64,000 nucleotides of DNA, from positions 558,001-622,000 of the forward strand of contig CAVSKB010000019.1 of NCBI GenBank assembly GCA_963728295.1, in the 5' to 3' direction. This document shows, piece by piece, positions 49,921-60,021 of this stretch (position 1 is its first letter; every line of letters starts with the position of its first letter). Source of the stretch: DATJKD01 sp963728295. Its GTDB lineage: Bacteria; Pseudomonadota; Gammaproteobacteria; Steroidobacterales; Steroidobacteraceae. The notes under the pieces were generated by a model. That model was not told the origin of the DNA, searched no databases, and worked only from the letters and a program-made list of their open reading frames with translations. The position numbers and the translations under genes are program-made.

Positions 49921-50928
49921 GCGGCCAGGCGTACTCCCGCGATGCGCGCCACCAGCGCCTCGAGCGCGAGCCACGGATCGCCTGCGAGCGCGCCCTTGGC
50001 CATCCGATCGGCATTGCCCGCCGCGACGATGAGCGCGTCGATCGTCGACCGTGAAAGGCGCGGGAGCGCCGCGCGCAGCGCCGGCTGGCGGCTGGCCCAG
50101 ACCCGTTCGGCGCGCAACGCATCGTCGATCGACCGCGTGCGCGTAAGCCGCAGCGCGACGCGGGAGAGTGCCCGCAGATCGGAGAGCAGCGCCCAGAGCA
50201 GGAGTGGTGGCTCCTGTCCCTCGGCGCGCAGACCCGCGAGGATCCGAAGCGCACGCACGGCTTCGCCTGCGAACGCAGCGGTCGCGAGCTCGAACACGTC
50301 GTAGCGCGCGCTGTCGGCGACCAGCGAAGCTACGGCCGCCTCGTCCAGCGAGCCGCCGGGCCAGGCGAGCGCAATCCGCTCGACCTCCTGCTGCGCCGCG
50401 AGGAGGTTGCCCTCGACACGCTCGGCGAGCAACCGCGCCGCGGGCGCATCGAGCGTCACGCCCCGCTCGCGCGAGCCGCGCGGAAATCCAGCCCGGGAGC
50501 TCATCGCGGCCAACAGGCCGCGTGATGACGAGGGCCGCTGCGCGCTCGAACGCCTGGACCCAGGCCGTCTGCAGCGCTTTGCGCTCGAGCTCGCCGCTTA
50601 CCAGCAGCAGCGTGTCAGCCGGCGGACGCTCGGCCAGGTCGGTCAGCGAGCGCGCGGCGGACGCATCGATCGGCCCGGCGAGGCGGAGCTCGATCAGGCG
50701 CCGCTCGCCGAAGAGCGACAGGTTCGCCGCCCCGACCATGAGACGGTTCCAGTCGAATCCGCGGTCGATGAAGTGCAGCTCGCGCTCCGCATAGCCCGCG
50801 TTGCGCGCGGTCCCACGGATCAGGTCGCAGGCTTCGCCGATCAGCAGGGGTTCCGCGCCGGTAACGAGATAGGCGCTGCGCAGGCCTCGTGCAAGCGCAC
50901 TGGCCAGGCTCTCCTGAGCGATCCTCAC
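49917..50928 (-). CDS. holA: DNA polymerase III delta subunit (one frame break)
   Basis: The clamp-loader subunit that opens the beta clamp. The N-terminal part has YLVTGAEPLLIGEACDLIR and FDWNRLMVGAANLSLFGERRLIELRL, the typical clamp-interacting AAA-like domain. The C-terminal part has LLAERVEGNLLAAQQEVERIAL and the LLLWALLSDLRALSR collar helix. The frame changes near 50463, where GCGGGGCGTG has one G too many (expected AGVTLDAP). Repaired, it is about 337 residues. As holA is essential, an indel error is more likely than inactivation. In most relatives lptE precedes holA; here a gene block intervenes. Confidence 0.91.
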
Positions 50929-51090
50929 GGCCGTGGGTCAGCCGTGTTCAGGGCGACATGCCTGTCGAGTTCGGACCATCTGCGGCGATTATGCCGCCTC
51001 GCCCGTGACGGTTCCACCGTCTCGCAGCCGTCCGTCGCATCGTGCTGGCCGTTCGTCGGCCGCTGCGCGGCCATGGGCTACACTCGTGGC

Positions 51091-52075
51091 ATGGATCGCA
51101 AATCCGCCACCGCGGGCGCTGCGCGCCGCCGCGGTCTGTTCCCCGCCCTGCGGCCCTATCGCCACGGGTGGCTGCGCGTCTCGCCCGTCCACGAGATCTA
51201 CTACGAGGAGTCGGGCAACCCGAAGGGCAAGCCGGCGGTATTCGTCCACGGCGGCCCGGGGGCCGGCGCGAATGAGACCTCGCGGCAATTCTTCGACCCG
51301 AGGCGCTATCGCATCGTGGTCTTCGATCAGCGCGGCTGTGGTCGCAGCCGTCCGCACGCCAGCCTCGAGGACAACACGACCTGGCACCTCGTCGCCGACA
51401 TGGAGCAGCTGCGCAGGCACCTGGGTGTGGAGCGCTGGCTCGTCTTCGGCGGATCGTGGGGTTCGACACTGGCGCTCGCCTATTCGCAAACGCACCCGGC
51501 CGCCGTTTCGGAGCTCGTGCTGCGCGGCATCTTCATGCTGCGCAAGTGGGAAATCGACTGGTTCTACCAGGAGGGAGCGAGCGCGCTGTTCGCTGACCGA
51601 TGGGAACAGTACATCGCGCCCATTCCGCAGCGCGAGCGGGGTGACCTGCTGCGCGCGTATCACCGCCGGCTGACCGGGCGAAACCGCGCCCGCCAGCTGG
51701 AGGCGGCGCGGGCCTGGTCCGTCTGGGAGGCTGCGACCAGCTTCCTGCGCACGGATGAATCGCAGATCCGCAAGTGGGGCGAAGCAGCGTTCGCGACCGC
51801 AATCGCGCGCATCGAGTGTCATTACTTCGTGAACAATGGATTCCTCACGCGCGAGGACCAGCTGCTGCGCGGCGTGCGGCGTATCCGCCAGATCCCCGCG
51901 GTCATCGTTCAGGGCCGCTACGACGTTGTCTGTCCAATGCAGTACGGCGTGGGATCTGCACCGCGCCTGGCCCGAGGCAGACTTCCGCCTGGTTGCCGAT
52001 GCCGGCCACTCCGCGCTCGAGCCCGGCATTACCCACGAGCTGATCGAGGCCACCAACCGATTCGCCCGCCGATAG
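51091..52075 (+). CDS. pip: Proline iminopeptidase (one frame break)
   Basis: An alpha/beta-hydrolase of peptidase family S33 that removes N-terminal proline. Features are LFPALRPYRHGWLRVSPVHEIYYEESGNPKG-type start segments, the oxyanion HGGPGAG, FDQRGCGRS, the nucleophile elbow GGSWGSTLAL, Asp in GRYDVVCPM and His in DAGHSALEPG. The frame shifts near 51947, where CAGTACGGCG should read CAGACGGCG; repaired, it is about 328 residues. ATG 51073 is an in-frame alternative start. It is divergent from holA and 224 bases before prkA. Confidence 0.91.
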
Positions 52076-52299
52076 TCCGCTCGGAGCCGATTTGCCGAGG
52101 CGAATTTTTGCGGACGACGGCCGGACCGTGCCGGACGAAAGCCGACAGGGAACGCGAATGCGGTTGCCGGGTCCAACGGATTGACGAGGTCGGGACTTAT
52201 GTCACATCTTGGCGCCAGCGCGCGCGTATGCTGACAACACACGTCGAACACGTGGCAAGGAGATTGAGCACCAGCATCTGAGGCCGGGAGGAGTCATCG

Positions 52300-54249
52300 A
52301 TGAGTGTGTATTCCATCAAGGATCAGGCCGGGGACGCCACGAGCTTCGTGGAGTCGCTCGGTGCGTACAGCCGCCAGCATCGAGCCAAGCACTGGTCAGG
52401 CACCTTCGAGGAATTCCTCCGCGACATCGTCCCGAGCTCGCCGCGCATACTCGCCCGCACCAGCCACGAATACCTGTGGGACATGCTGTGCTGGTTCGGT
52501 CGCAGCCAGTCCGAGCCCGACAGCAGCCCGAGCGCGCTTTTCCAGCGCGAGCTGTTCGGGATCGATGCGCCGCTTGCGCGAGTAGTCGATTATTTCAAGG
52601 GCGCCGCCGCGGGCTCCGACGTCGGTCGGCGTCTTCTCCTGCTGCTCGGTCCGCCGTCCGGCGGCAAGTCGACGATGGCGATTCTCCTGAAGCGCGGCAT
52701 CGAGGAATACAGCCATACCGACGCCGGTGCGGTCTACGCTCTCGCGGGCTCGCCGCTGCACGAGTCGCCGCTCAACATCATGCCGACGACCTTGCGCGCC
52801 GAATTCCGCGAGAAGTTCGGCGTCGAGATCCGCGGCGAGCCGAGCCCCTGGGCGCGTGACCGCCTGGAGCGCGAGTTCGAAGGCGACTTCCTTCGCATGC
52901 CCGTGGAACGAATCTTCCTGTCCGAGGCTTCGCGCGTCGGCGTCGGCACCTACGCGCCGCACGACCCGTCGACCGCAGACATCGCGGACCTCGTCGGCTC
53001 AGTCGACCTGTCGAAAGTCGCTCAGTACGGCGACGAAGGCGATCCGCGTGCCTGGTCGTGGTCGGGCGCCGTCTACGCCGCCAGCCGCGGCGTGCTGGAG
53101 ATGATCGAGATATTGAAGGTCAAGCGCGAGTTTCTCTACCTGCTGCTCACGCTCACGCAGGAGAAGAACGTCAAGGTCTCGCGCTTCCCGCTGATCCACC
53201 TCGACGAGACGATCCTCGCGCACACCAACCTCGCCGAGTTCAACAAGTTCCTGCAGGAAAAGGAGAACGAGGCACTGCTCGACCGGATGGTGATCGTACG
53301 CGTGCCGTACACGCTGTCCTACGTCGAGGAAGGCCGGATCTACCACAAGCTCGTGTCGTCGGCCCCGGCGTTCCGCGACGTGCACCTCGACCCGCACGCG
53401 CTGCGCGTCGCCGCGGTGTTCGCCGTGCTGACGCGGCTCGTCAAGTCCGAGCGCGAGGGACTCGATCTCGGCAAGAAGGCGCGCATCTTCGCCGGAGAGA
53501 GCGTCGAAGGCTTCACGACGACGGAGGTCGAACGGCTGCGGCTCGAGGCGCCCGACGAGGGGCTCACAGGCGTCAGCCCGCGCTTCGTGATCAACGCGGT
53601 CTCGAACGCGATCACACGCAGTGACACGCGCAGTCTCACCAGCATGGAAGTGCTGCTCGCGCTCAAGGACGGCATCGAGAGCGATGCGCGCATGGACGCC
53701 AAGCTGAAGAAGGCGTGGATCGACCACCTGGTCGTGGCGCGCAAGGAATTCTACAACCGCTGGGTCAAGGAAGACGTGCACCGGGCGCTCTTCGCCTCCT
53801 TCGAGGACGAGGCGCAGCAGCTGCTCGACAAGTATCTCGACGAGGTCGAGGCCGCGCTCGACCAGCGTGAGGTGAAGGATCCCATCACCGGCGAGTCCCG
53901 TCCGCCCGACGAGCGCTTTCTGCGCTCGGTGGAGGACAAGATCAAGGTCTCGGATTCAGGCAAGCTCACCTTCCGCCAGGAGATCGTCCGCAAGGCGATG
54001 GTGGCCTACAAGACCGGCGAGAAGTTCACGCTCAGGAGCCATGCGCGCTTGAGCGAGGCGATCGAGCAGTACCTGTTCGAGGAGCGCCGCGACGTGCTGC
54101 GCCTGGTGACTTCGGCGGCGCGGCCGGACGACGAGGCGCAGCGAAAGATTTCCGCGGTCCAGGAGCGCATGATCGACGAGTACGGATACGACGAGCACAG
54201 CGCCAGGGAGGCGCTGAGTTACGTGACGACTCTGCTCGCACAGGAGTGA
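52300..54249 (+). CDS. prkA: PrkA family serine protein kinase/AAA protein
   Basis: A 649-residue protein of the PrkA (YeaG) family, induced by starvation and stress in enterobacteria and active as an AAA-type ATPase, kinase or protease depending on species. The N-terminal AAA domain has Walker A GPPSGGKS (117-124). HLDETILAHTNLAEFNKF and FTTTEVERLRLEAPDEGLTGVSPRFVINAVSNAI are family hallmarks, followed by the C-terminal PrkA region. The ribosome-binding site is GGGAGGAG. It heads prkA-yeaH-spoVR, a conserved trio. The 224-base upstream gap has no promoter I can assign firmly. Confidence 0.96.
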   Translation: MSVYSIKDQAGDATSFVESLGAYSRQHRAKHWSGTFEEFLRDIVPSSPRILARTSHEYLWDMLCWFGRSQSEPDSSPSALFQRELFGIDAPLARVVDYFKGAAAGSDVGRRLLLLLGPPSGGKSTMAILLKRGIEEYSHTDAGAVYALAGSPLHESPLNIMPTTLRAEFREKFGVEIRGEPSPWARDRLEREFEGDFLRMPVERIFLSEASRVGVGTYAPHDPSTADIADLVGSVDLSKVAQYGDEGDPRAWSWSGAVYAASRGVLEMIEILKVKREFLYLLLTLTQEKNVKVSRFPLIHLDETILAHTNLAEFNKFLQEKENEALLDRMVIVRVPYTLSYVEEGRIYHKLVSSAPAFRDVHLDPHALRVAAVFAVLTRLVKSEREGLDLGKKARIFAGESVEGFTTTEVERLRLEAPDEGLTGVSPRFVINAVSNAITRSDTRSLTSMEVLLALKDGIESDARMDAKLKKAWIDHLVVARKEFYNRWVKEDVHRALFASFEDEAQQLLDKYLDEVEAALDQREVKDPITGESRPPDERFLRSVEDKIKVSDSGKLTFRQEIVRKAMVAYKTGEKFTLRSHARLSEAIEQYLFEERRDVLRLVTSAARPDDEAQRKISAVQERMIDEYGYDEHSAREALSYVTTLLAQE

Positions 54250-54300
54250 GGCGGCGGGGGTTGGGCAGGGCCGGGTTGCAGCGCCCGGCAGGACCGAGAG

Positions 54301-55449
54301 ATGACTGACGATGTCAGCGAAGACCGTCTGAGCGCCTGGTACGACCTGTTCTCGCGCGGCGCGCGCGACTGGCTGCGCCACAACGAAAAAGTCCGCGATG
54401 CTGTACGAGCGCATCTGCCGCAGGTGGTGGCGGGGGCCGACGTGCTGAGCCGGGGTCAATCCACGGTGCGAGTACCGGTGCGCATGCTCGAGCACTATCG
54501 CTTCCGGCTGCGAAGCCCGGACCAGGTCGAGGGCGTGGGTCAAGGTGCGGGCAAGCCGGGCGACCGGATCGAGACCGGCGCCGATCCGGCGCAGGGCGAT
54601 GGCCGCGGCACGGGCGGCGACGAGGACGGCGGTATCCAGTACACGCTCGAGTTCCAGGTCGACGACATCGTCGACTGGCTGTGGGAGGAGATGCAGCTGC
54701 CGAACCTCGAGGCCCGCGCCGGGCAGGCGCGTGACGACGACTGGACGCGCGAGGGCTGGGATCGCCGTGGCGCGCGCTCTCGTCTCGACCGGCGCCGCTC
54801 TCTCAAGGAATCGCTCAAGCGCCAGGCCGTTACGCAGGATTCGCCTGGATTCACCGACGAAGACCTGCGCTATCGCCAGCTCGCCAAGCGCGAGCAGCCG
54901 GCCACCCAGGCCGTGGTATTCCTGGTGCTCGACGTGTCGGCCAGCATGGGCGAGGAACACCGCAGGCTCGCGAAGTCCTTTTTCTTCTGGGCGGTGCAGG
55001 GCCTGCGCCGGCAGTATCGGCATCTCGAGGTGGTATTCATCGCGCACACGACCGAGGCCTGGGAATTCGCCGAGGAGGAGTTCTTCCGCGTAACGGGCTC
55101 CGGCGGCACGTTCATGTCCACGGCCCTGACGCTGACGCGCAGTGTTGCAGACGAGCGGTACAGCCCTGCGCATTACAACCTCTATCTCTTCTACGCTTCC
55201 GACGGCGAGAATTCACCCAGCGACAGCGCCGCGACGGACGTCGCGCTCAAGGGGCTGCTGGACGATCTGCAGTACTGCGGCTTTCTGGAAGTCGGCTCGA
55301 GCGGCGAAGGCGGTCCGTCGAGCGACATCGGCAAGCTCTTCCTCCAGCTCGCTGCCGACGGGCGGCGGACCGCTGCTTACCGTGCGGCGAAGAGCGACGA
55401 TATCTGGGGCGCCGTGCGGCACTTCTTCGGCCAGCAACAGGCGGCGTGA
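54301..55449 (+). CDS. yeaH: DUF444 (YeaH/YhbH) family protein with VWA-like domain
   Basis: A 382-residue protein of the YeaH/YhbH family. A Gly/Asp-rich linker (about 78-112) separates the N-terminal region from the C-terminal half. The latter contains a von Willebrand A-like MIDAS motif, DVSASMGEEH (Asp211), and the conserved GSGGTFMSTALTL and LYLFYASDGENSPSD. Function is unknown apart from co-regulation with PrkA. It is 51 bases after prkA and 10 bases before spoVR. Confidence 0.94.
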   Translation: MTDDVSEDRLSAWYDLFSRGARDWLRHNEKVRDAVRAHLPQVVAGADVLSRGQSTVRVPVRMLEHYRFRLRSPDQVEGVGQGAGKPGDRIETGADPAQGDGRGTGGDEDGGIQYTLEFQVDDIVDWLWEEMQLPNLEARAGQARDDDWTREGWDRRGARSRLDRRRSLKESLKRQAVTQDSPGFTDEDLRYRQLAKREQPATQAVVFLVLDVSASMGEEHRRLAKSFFFWAVQGLRRQYRHLEVVFIAHTTEAWEFAEEEFFRVTGSGGTFMSTALTLTRSVADERYSPAHYNLYLFYASDGENSPSDSAATDVALKGLLDDLQYCGFLEVGSSGEGGPSSDIGKLFLQLAADGRRTAAYRAAKSDDIWGAVRHFFGQQQAA

Positions 55450-55459
55450 GAGCACTGCG

Positions 55460-56833
55460 ATGAGCGAAGGCTGGCGCAGCTATCTCGCCCGGATCGAAGA
55501 CCTGGCGCGCGGCGCCGGCCTCGACTACCACCCGGTAGAGTTCGAGGCCGTACCCGACAGCATGATGATGGAGATCGCGATCTACGGGCTGCCGGTGCGG
55601 ATGCCGCACTGGTCGTTCGGGGTGCGCTACATCTACCGGCTGGTGCAGCACCGGATGGGGCTGTCACGCCTGTTCGAGGTCGTGTTCCCCGGCAACCCCG
55701 GCCGCGCCTATCTCGCACGCAACAACAGCGACGCGGAGAACGTACTTGTCACCGCGCACGTCCTCGGCCATGCCGACTTCTCGAGCTGCAACCTGCTCTT
55801 CCGGCGCAGCGCCGATCAGGTGGGGCAGCAGATCGTCGAGCAGGCGGCCACGCACGCGCGGCAGATCGGCGAGGCGATCGAAGCGCATGGCGCGGCGCGT
55901 GTCGAGGCGGTGCTCGACGCTGCGCTCGCGCTCGAGCAGCACGTCAATACCGACGCCGTGCTCGCGAGACCGCGTTACCCCGACGAGGGGCAGAAACCCG
56001 CCGCTGCGGACGACGACACGTTTATCCGGCGCTTCCGCACGCTGGGACCGGACCTCGCCCCGGCGCCGGCGACGCTCGCCCCGGTGCCGAGGCCACAGAC
56101 CCCGCCGCACCCGGAGCGCGACCTGCTCTGGTTCATCGCCCAGTACGGGCCGGAGCTCGAGCCCTGGGAGCGCGACATCTTCCTCGCGGTGCGCGCGGAA
56201 TCGTTCTACTTCTACCCCGTATTCGCCTGCCAGATCATGAACGAGGGCTGGGCGTCGTACTGGCACGCCCGGCTGCTGCGCGAAGCGGAGTTCCTGCCGC
56301 CGGAGGACTACGTCGATGCGATCAAGTGTCACTCCGACGTCGTGCGCCCCACCGGCCAGGGCGAGCGCGCCTCGCTCGAAATCAACCCGTACCACCTCGG
56401 CTTCTCGCTTTGGGAGCGCATCATCGCGGAACACGGCGTCGAGTACGCGCGCCGCGTGATGGAGCAGAACGACGACTTCGCGTTCATACGCGGCTATCTC
56501 ACGAGCGAGGCCGCGGCCGAGCTCAACCTGTTCCGCTACAAGGGACCGGCCCGCGGCCCCTACCAGGTGCAGGATGAGGACCTCGACTCGCTGCACGAGG
56601 CACTGCTCAGACCCAAGTTCAGCTTCGGCGCCCCGACGGTGGCGGTCGAGCGGCTGCGCGTCGACGGCACGCTCGAGCTCGTCCACGACCATGCGACAGA
56701 TGGCCGCGGGCTCGATCACGAGCGCAGTGCGCGCGTGCTCGATTACCTGGTTAAAGTCTGGCGGCGCCCGATCGTGCTCGCGAGCGTAGACGGCGAAGGT
56801 CGCACGCTGCAGCTCACCGCGAACCCGGCGTAG
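55460..56833 (+). CDS. spoVR: SpoVR family protein
   Basis: 457 residues from ATG at 55460 (MSEGWRS); a longer frame upstream overlaps yeaH and is not homologous. Family features are FGVRYIYRLVQHRMGLSRLFEVVFPGNP, ENVLVTAHVLGHADFSSCN, the conserved ARAESFYFYPVFACQIMNEGWASYWHARL-type region (His and Glu-rich), and INPYHLGFSLWERI. SpoVR was named from Bacillus spore cortex formation, but in Gram-negatives it is linked to the PrkA/YeaH stress module. It is convergent with lptE, 18 bases apart. Confidence 0.96.
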   Translation: MSEGWRSYLARIEDLARGAGLDYHPVEFEAVPDSMMMEIAIYGLPVRMPHWSFGVRYIYRLVQHRMGLSRLFEVVFPGNPGRAYLARNNSDAENVLVTAHVLGHADFSSCNLLFRRSADQVGQQIVEQAATHARQIGEAIEAHGAARVEAVLDAALALEQHVNTDAVLARPRYPDEGQKPAAADDDTFIRRFRTLGPDLAPAPATLAPVPRPQTPPHPERDLLWFIAQYGPELEPWERDIFLAVRAESFYFYPVFACQIMNEGWASYWHARLLREAEFLPPEDYVDAIKCHSDVVRPTGQGERASLEINPYHLGFSLWERIIAEHGVEYARRVMEQNDDFAFIRGYLTSEAAAELNLFRYKGPARGPYQVQDEDLDSLHEALLRPKFSFGAPTVAVERLRVDGTLELVHDHATDGRGLDHERSARVLDYLVKVWRRPIVLASVDGEGRTLQLTANPA

Positions 56834-56851
56834 CCGCCCGCCCCGGACGCT

Positions 56852-57361
56852 CTAGAGCGAGCCGAGCCGTCGGACGATGAGTCCGGCGATGTCCCGCGCC
56901 ATCGCCTCGCGCAGGATGTTCTCCTCCCGGTCCTTGGCGAGCAGGTCCGCCTCATCGAAGCTGAAGCTGCGCGTGAGCTCGAGCGTCTGGCTCGGGACCA
57001 CCTCCTGTCCGCCGCGGTCGATCGAGTAGTCGACGGCGTAGAACACCTCGAATTCCTCGGGCGTGTTGCGTGCCGAGACCGACAGCACGCGACGACCCGT
57101 ACGGTCGCGGCTCACGCGCACCACGGCGTCGGCGGCGCTGGCCGCCGGAGCAAGCGTCGCGCCGTTGCGGCTCAGCGCCTCGCGCAGCTCGACAGCCAGT
57201 GGCGTGAGCTCGTCGGCCGTGGCCACGTAGACACGGCGGACCTCCACCGGCAGGTCCACCGAGCCCTGCAGGTGAAAGCCGCAGGCCGAGAGAAGCATGG
57301 CCACGACGGCACAGGCCGCGGAGGGCCACGCAGGACCACGAAACGGATCAGACGACGACAT
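56852..57361 (-). CDS. lptE: LPS assembly lipoprotein LptE
   Basis: The outer membrane lipoprotein that plugs the LptD barrel for LPS insertion. 169 residues; a signal peptide ends in the lipobox LLSACG with Cys27, followed directly by GFHLQGSVDLP, the LptE signature. It continues with a beta-alpha fold to AMARDIAGLIVRRL. The gene overlaps the leuS 3' end by 14 bases, the standard leuS-lptE arrangement. holA, the usual next gene, is displaced by about 6 kb. Confidence 0.94.
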   Translation of the reverse strand: MSSSDPFRGPAWPSAACAVVAMLLSACGFHLQGSVDLPVEVRRVYVATADELTPLAVELREALSRNGATLAPAASAADAVVRVSRDRTGRRVLSVSARNTPEEFEVFYAVDYSIDRGGQEVVPSQTLELTRSFSFDEADLLAKDREENILREAMARDIAGLIVRRLGSL

Positions 57362-59933
57362 TGGCGAGCTTGCCCGGGACGTAGATGAACTTGCGGACCG
57401 GCCGACCCTCGATGAACCGCTGCACGTTCGAATCCGCGAGCGCCGCCTCGCGGACCGCGGCCTCGTCGGCGCCGGCGGCTACGGCGACGCGGCTTCGCAG
57501 CTTGCCATTCACCTGCACGACGACCTCGATGGTCTCGCGCACGAGCGCGTCGTCGTCGACCCGGGGCCATGCTTCATCCACCACGGCTCGCGCGTGACCA
57601 AGCGCTTGCCACAGCGCATGACAGGCATGCGGGATGATCGGCGACAGGACAAGCACGAGGACGTCGAGGGCTTCCTGCAGCACCGCCCTGCCCTGCGGGG
57701 AGCGGTCGTCGAAGCGTGCGAGCGAATTCAGGAGCTCATGCGCTGCGGCGATCGCATTGTTGAAGGTGCGCCGCCGGCCGATGTCGACCGTGATCTTGGC
57801 CAGCGTCTCGTGCACCTGGCGGCGCATGTCGCGCTGCGCGGGATCGAGCACCGACCTGTCGAGCGCGGGTGCCGCGCCTCCGCTCACGTGCGCGTGCACC
57901 GCCTTCCACAGCCGCCTGATGAATCGGTGGGCGCCCTCCACACCTTCGTCCGACCACTCGAGCGTCATCTCCGGCGGCGAATTGGAGACGATGAACAGCC
58001 GCGCCGTGTCTGCGCCGTATTTCGCGACCAGCGCGTCCGGATCGACCCCGTTGTTCTTCGACTTCGACATCGTACCGATGCCGCCGTACTCGACCGGCTC
58101 GCCGTCCGTGCGAAGCACGGCGCCGATGCGCGTGCCCCGCTCATCCCTCTGCACCTCGACCTCGGCCGGGTTGAGATACACGATGCGGCCCGCGGCGGGC
58201 TTGCGGTAATAGATCTCGTTCAGAACCATGCCCTGCGTCAGCATGTTGATAAACGGCTCCTTGAGCGAGGTCAGCCCGAGATCGCGCATCACGCGGGTCC
58301 AGAACCGCGAGTACAGCAGGTGCAGGATCGCGTGCTCGATGCCGCCGATGTACTGGTCGACCGCCATCCAGTAGTCCGCGCGGCGATCGACCATCGCTGC
58401 GTCGTTTCCGGGGCTCGCGAAGCGGAAGAAATACCAGGACGAGTCGACGAACGTGTCCATCGTGTCCGTCTCGCGCCGCGCCGGGCGACCGCAGCGCGGA
58501 CAGCGACACTCGACGAACGCCGCGAGCTTCGCCAGAGGGTTGCCGCTGCCGTCGGGCACGAGGTGCTCGGGCAGCACCACCGGCAGGTCCTCATCCGGCA
58601 CCGGCACTTCGCCGCAGGATGTGCAGTGGATCAGCGGGATCGGGCAGCCCCAGTAACGCTGACGCGAGATGCCCCAGTCACGCAGCCGCCAGTTGACGCG
58701 GCGCTGGCCGCGGCCGGTCGCCTCCAGGGTCTTCGAGATCGCGTCGAAGGCCTCGTCGAAGTCGAGCCCGTCGAACTGCCCGGAGTTGATCAGGCGTCCG
58801 TGCTCGACGTATGCGGCCGCGTCGAGGTCGACCAGCCGGCCGTCCGCGGGCTGGATCACCTGGTGGATGCGGAGCCCATAGCGGCGCGCGAATTCCCAGT
58901 CGCGCTGATCGTGAGCGGGTACGCCCATGACCGCGCCGGTGCCATAGCCCGTCAGCACGAAGTTCGCGACCCAGACCGGGATGCGTTCGCCGGTGAGGGG
59001 ATGGAGCGCATGCACGCCGAGCGGCATGCCGCGCTTGTCCATCGTCTCTATCGCTGCTTCGGTCACGCCGCTGCGCTCGCATTCGGCGATGAACTCACGC
59101 AGATCCGCATCGTGCCGGGCGAAATGCCGGGCCAGCGGATGTCCGGCTGCGACCGCCATGAAAGTGACCCCGTACAGCGTATCCGGCCGCGTCGTATAGA
59201 CGCGCAGAGGCTCGAGCCCACCCTCAACGTCGAACGCGAGCTCGATCCCCTCCGAGCGGCCGATCCAGTTCGCCTGCATGATCTTGACGCGCTCGGGCCA
59301 GCCCGGGAGCTTATCGAGCGCGGCCAGCAGGTCTTCCGCGTAATCCGTGATCCGCAGGTAATACATCGGGATCTCGCGCTTCTCGACCAGCGCGCCGGTC
59401 CGCCAGCCCCGCCCGTCGATCACCTGCTCGTTCGCGAGCACGGTCTGGTCCTCGGGGTCCCAGTTGACGACGCCTGTGCGTCGATAGGCGATGCCGCGCT
59501 CGAGCATTCGCAGGAACAGCCACTGGTTCCAGCGGTAATACTCAGGCCGGCAGGTAGCGAGCTCGCGGCTCCAGTCGATGCCGAAGCCGAGCGGCTTCAT
59601 CTGCCGCTTCATGTACGCAATGTTGTCGTAGGTCCACTTCGCGGGCGGCACCCCGTTCGCCATTGCGGCGTTCTCCGCGGGTAGACCGAACGCGTCCCAC
59701 CCCATGGGCTGCAGGACGTTGCAACCCTGCATCCGCATGTAGCGCGTCAGCACGTCGCCAATGGTGTAGTTGCGGACATGCCCCATGTGCAGCCGGCCGC
59801 TCGGATACGGGAACATGCACAGGCAGTAGTACTTGGGACGGTCCGGATCCTCGCGGACCTCGAAGCTCCGGTGTTCGTCCCAGTAACGCTGGGCCTCCGG
59901 CTCGATCACGTCCGGATCGTAACGGTCCTGCAT
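57348..59933 (-). CDS. leuS: Leucyl-tRNA synthetase
   Basis: A class Ia aminoacyl-tRNA synthetase. ATG 59933 (MQDRYDPDVIE) gives 861 residues, against 860 in E. coli; the longer frame starting with TTG at 59966 has no support. HIGH appears as SGRLHMGH (HMGH at 49-52) and KMSKS as TMSKSKNNG in the C-terminal half. An editing CP1 domain and zinc-domain cysteines (CRCPRCGRPAR; HCTSCGEV) are visible. It is followed by lptE and preceded by ybaK, a possible trans-editing partner for tRNA charging. Confidence 0.97.
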   Translation of the reverse strand: MQDRYDPDVIEPEAQRYWDEHRSFEVREDPDRPKYYCLCMFPYPSGRLHMGHVRNYTIGDVLTRYMRMQGCNVLQPMGWDAFGLPAENAAMANGVPPAKWTYDNIAYMKRQMKPLGFGIDWSRELATCRPEYYRWNQWLFLRMLERGIAYRRTGVVNWDPEDQTVLANEQVIDGRGWRTGALVEKREIPMYYLRITDYAEDLLAALDKLPGWPERVKIMQANWIGRSEGIELAFDVEGGLEPLRVYTTRPDTLYGVTFMAVAAGHPLARHFARHDADLREFIAECERSGVTEAAIETMDKRGMPLGVHALHPLTGERIPVWVANFVLTGYGTGAVMGVPAHDQRDWEFARRYGLRIHQVIQPADGRLVDLDAAAYVEHGRLINSGQFDGLDFDEAFDAISKTLEATGRGQRRVNWRLRDWGISRQRYWGCPIPLIHCTSCGEVPVPDEDLPVVLPEHLVPDGSGNPLAKLAAFVECRCPRCGRPARRETDTMDTFVDSSWYFFRFASPGNDAAMVDRRADYWMAVDQYIGGIEHAILHLLYSRFWTRVMRDLGLTSLKEPFINMLTQGMVLNEIYYRKPAAGRIVYLNPAEVEVQRDERGTRIGAVLRTDGEPVEYGGIGTMSKSKNNGVDPDALVAKYGADTARLFIVSNSPPEMTLEWSDEGVEGAHRFIRRLWKAVHAHVSGGAAPALDRSVLDPAQRDMRRQVHETLAKITVDIGRRRTFNNAIAAAHELLNSLARFDDRSPQGRAVLQEALDVLVLVLSPIIPHACHALWQALGHARAVVDEAWPRVDDDALVRETIEVVVQVNGKLRSRVAVAAGADEAAVREAALADSNVQRFIEGRPVRKFIYVPGKLANVVV

Positions 59934-60021
59934 GTCCGGCCAGGGGTGGGCTGAATGGGCTGGCAAGGATAGCGGAGGCGCCCAGCCGGCACCAATTCGG
60001 GCCTCACCCGCGGCGGCGCGG

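Noticed and set aside
49273..50928. Apparent HolA-NadD fusion of 551 residues
   Set aside because: One extra G near 50463 puts the HolA start in the NadD frame. Both proteins are complete as separate genes with an ATGA junction at 49917-49920.
52252..52272. Sigma54-like promoter TGGCAAGGAGATTGAG upstream of prkA
   Set aside because: The -24 element is acceptable, but the -12 element has GA instead of the nearly invariant GC. The GGAG may simply be fortuitous.
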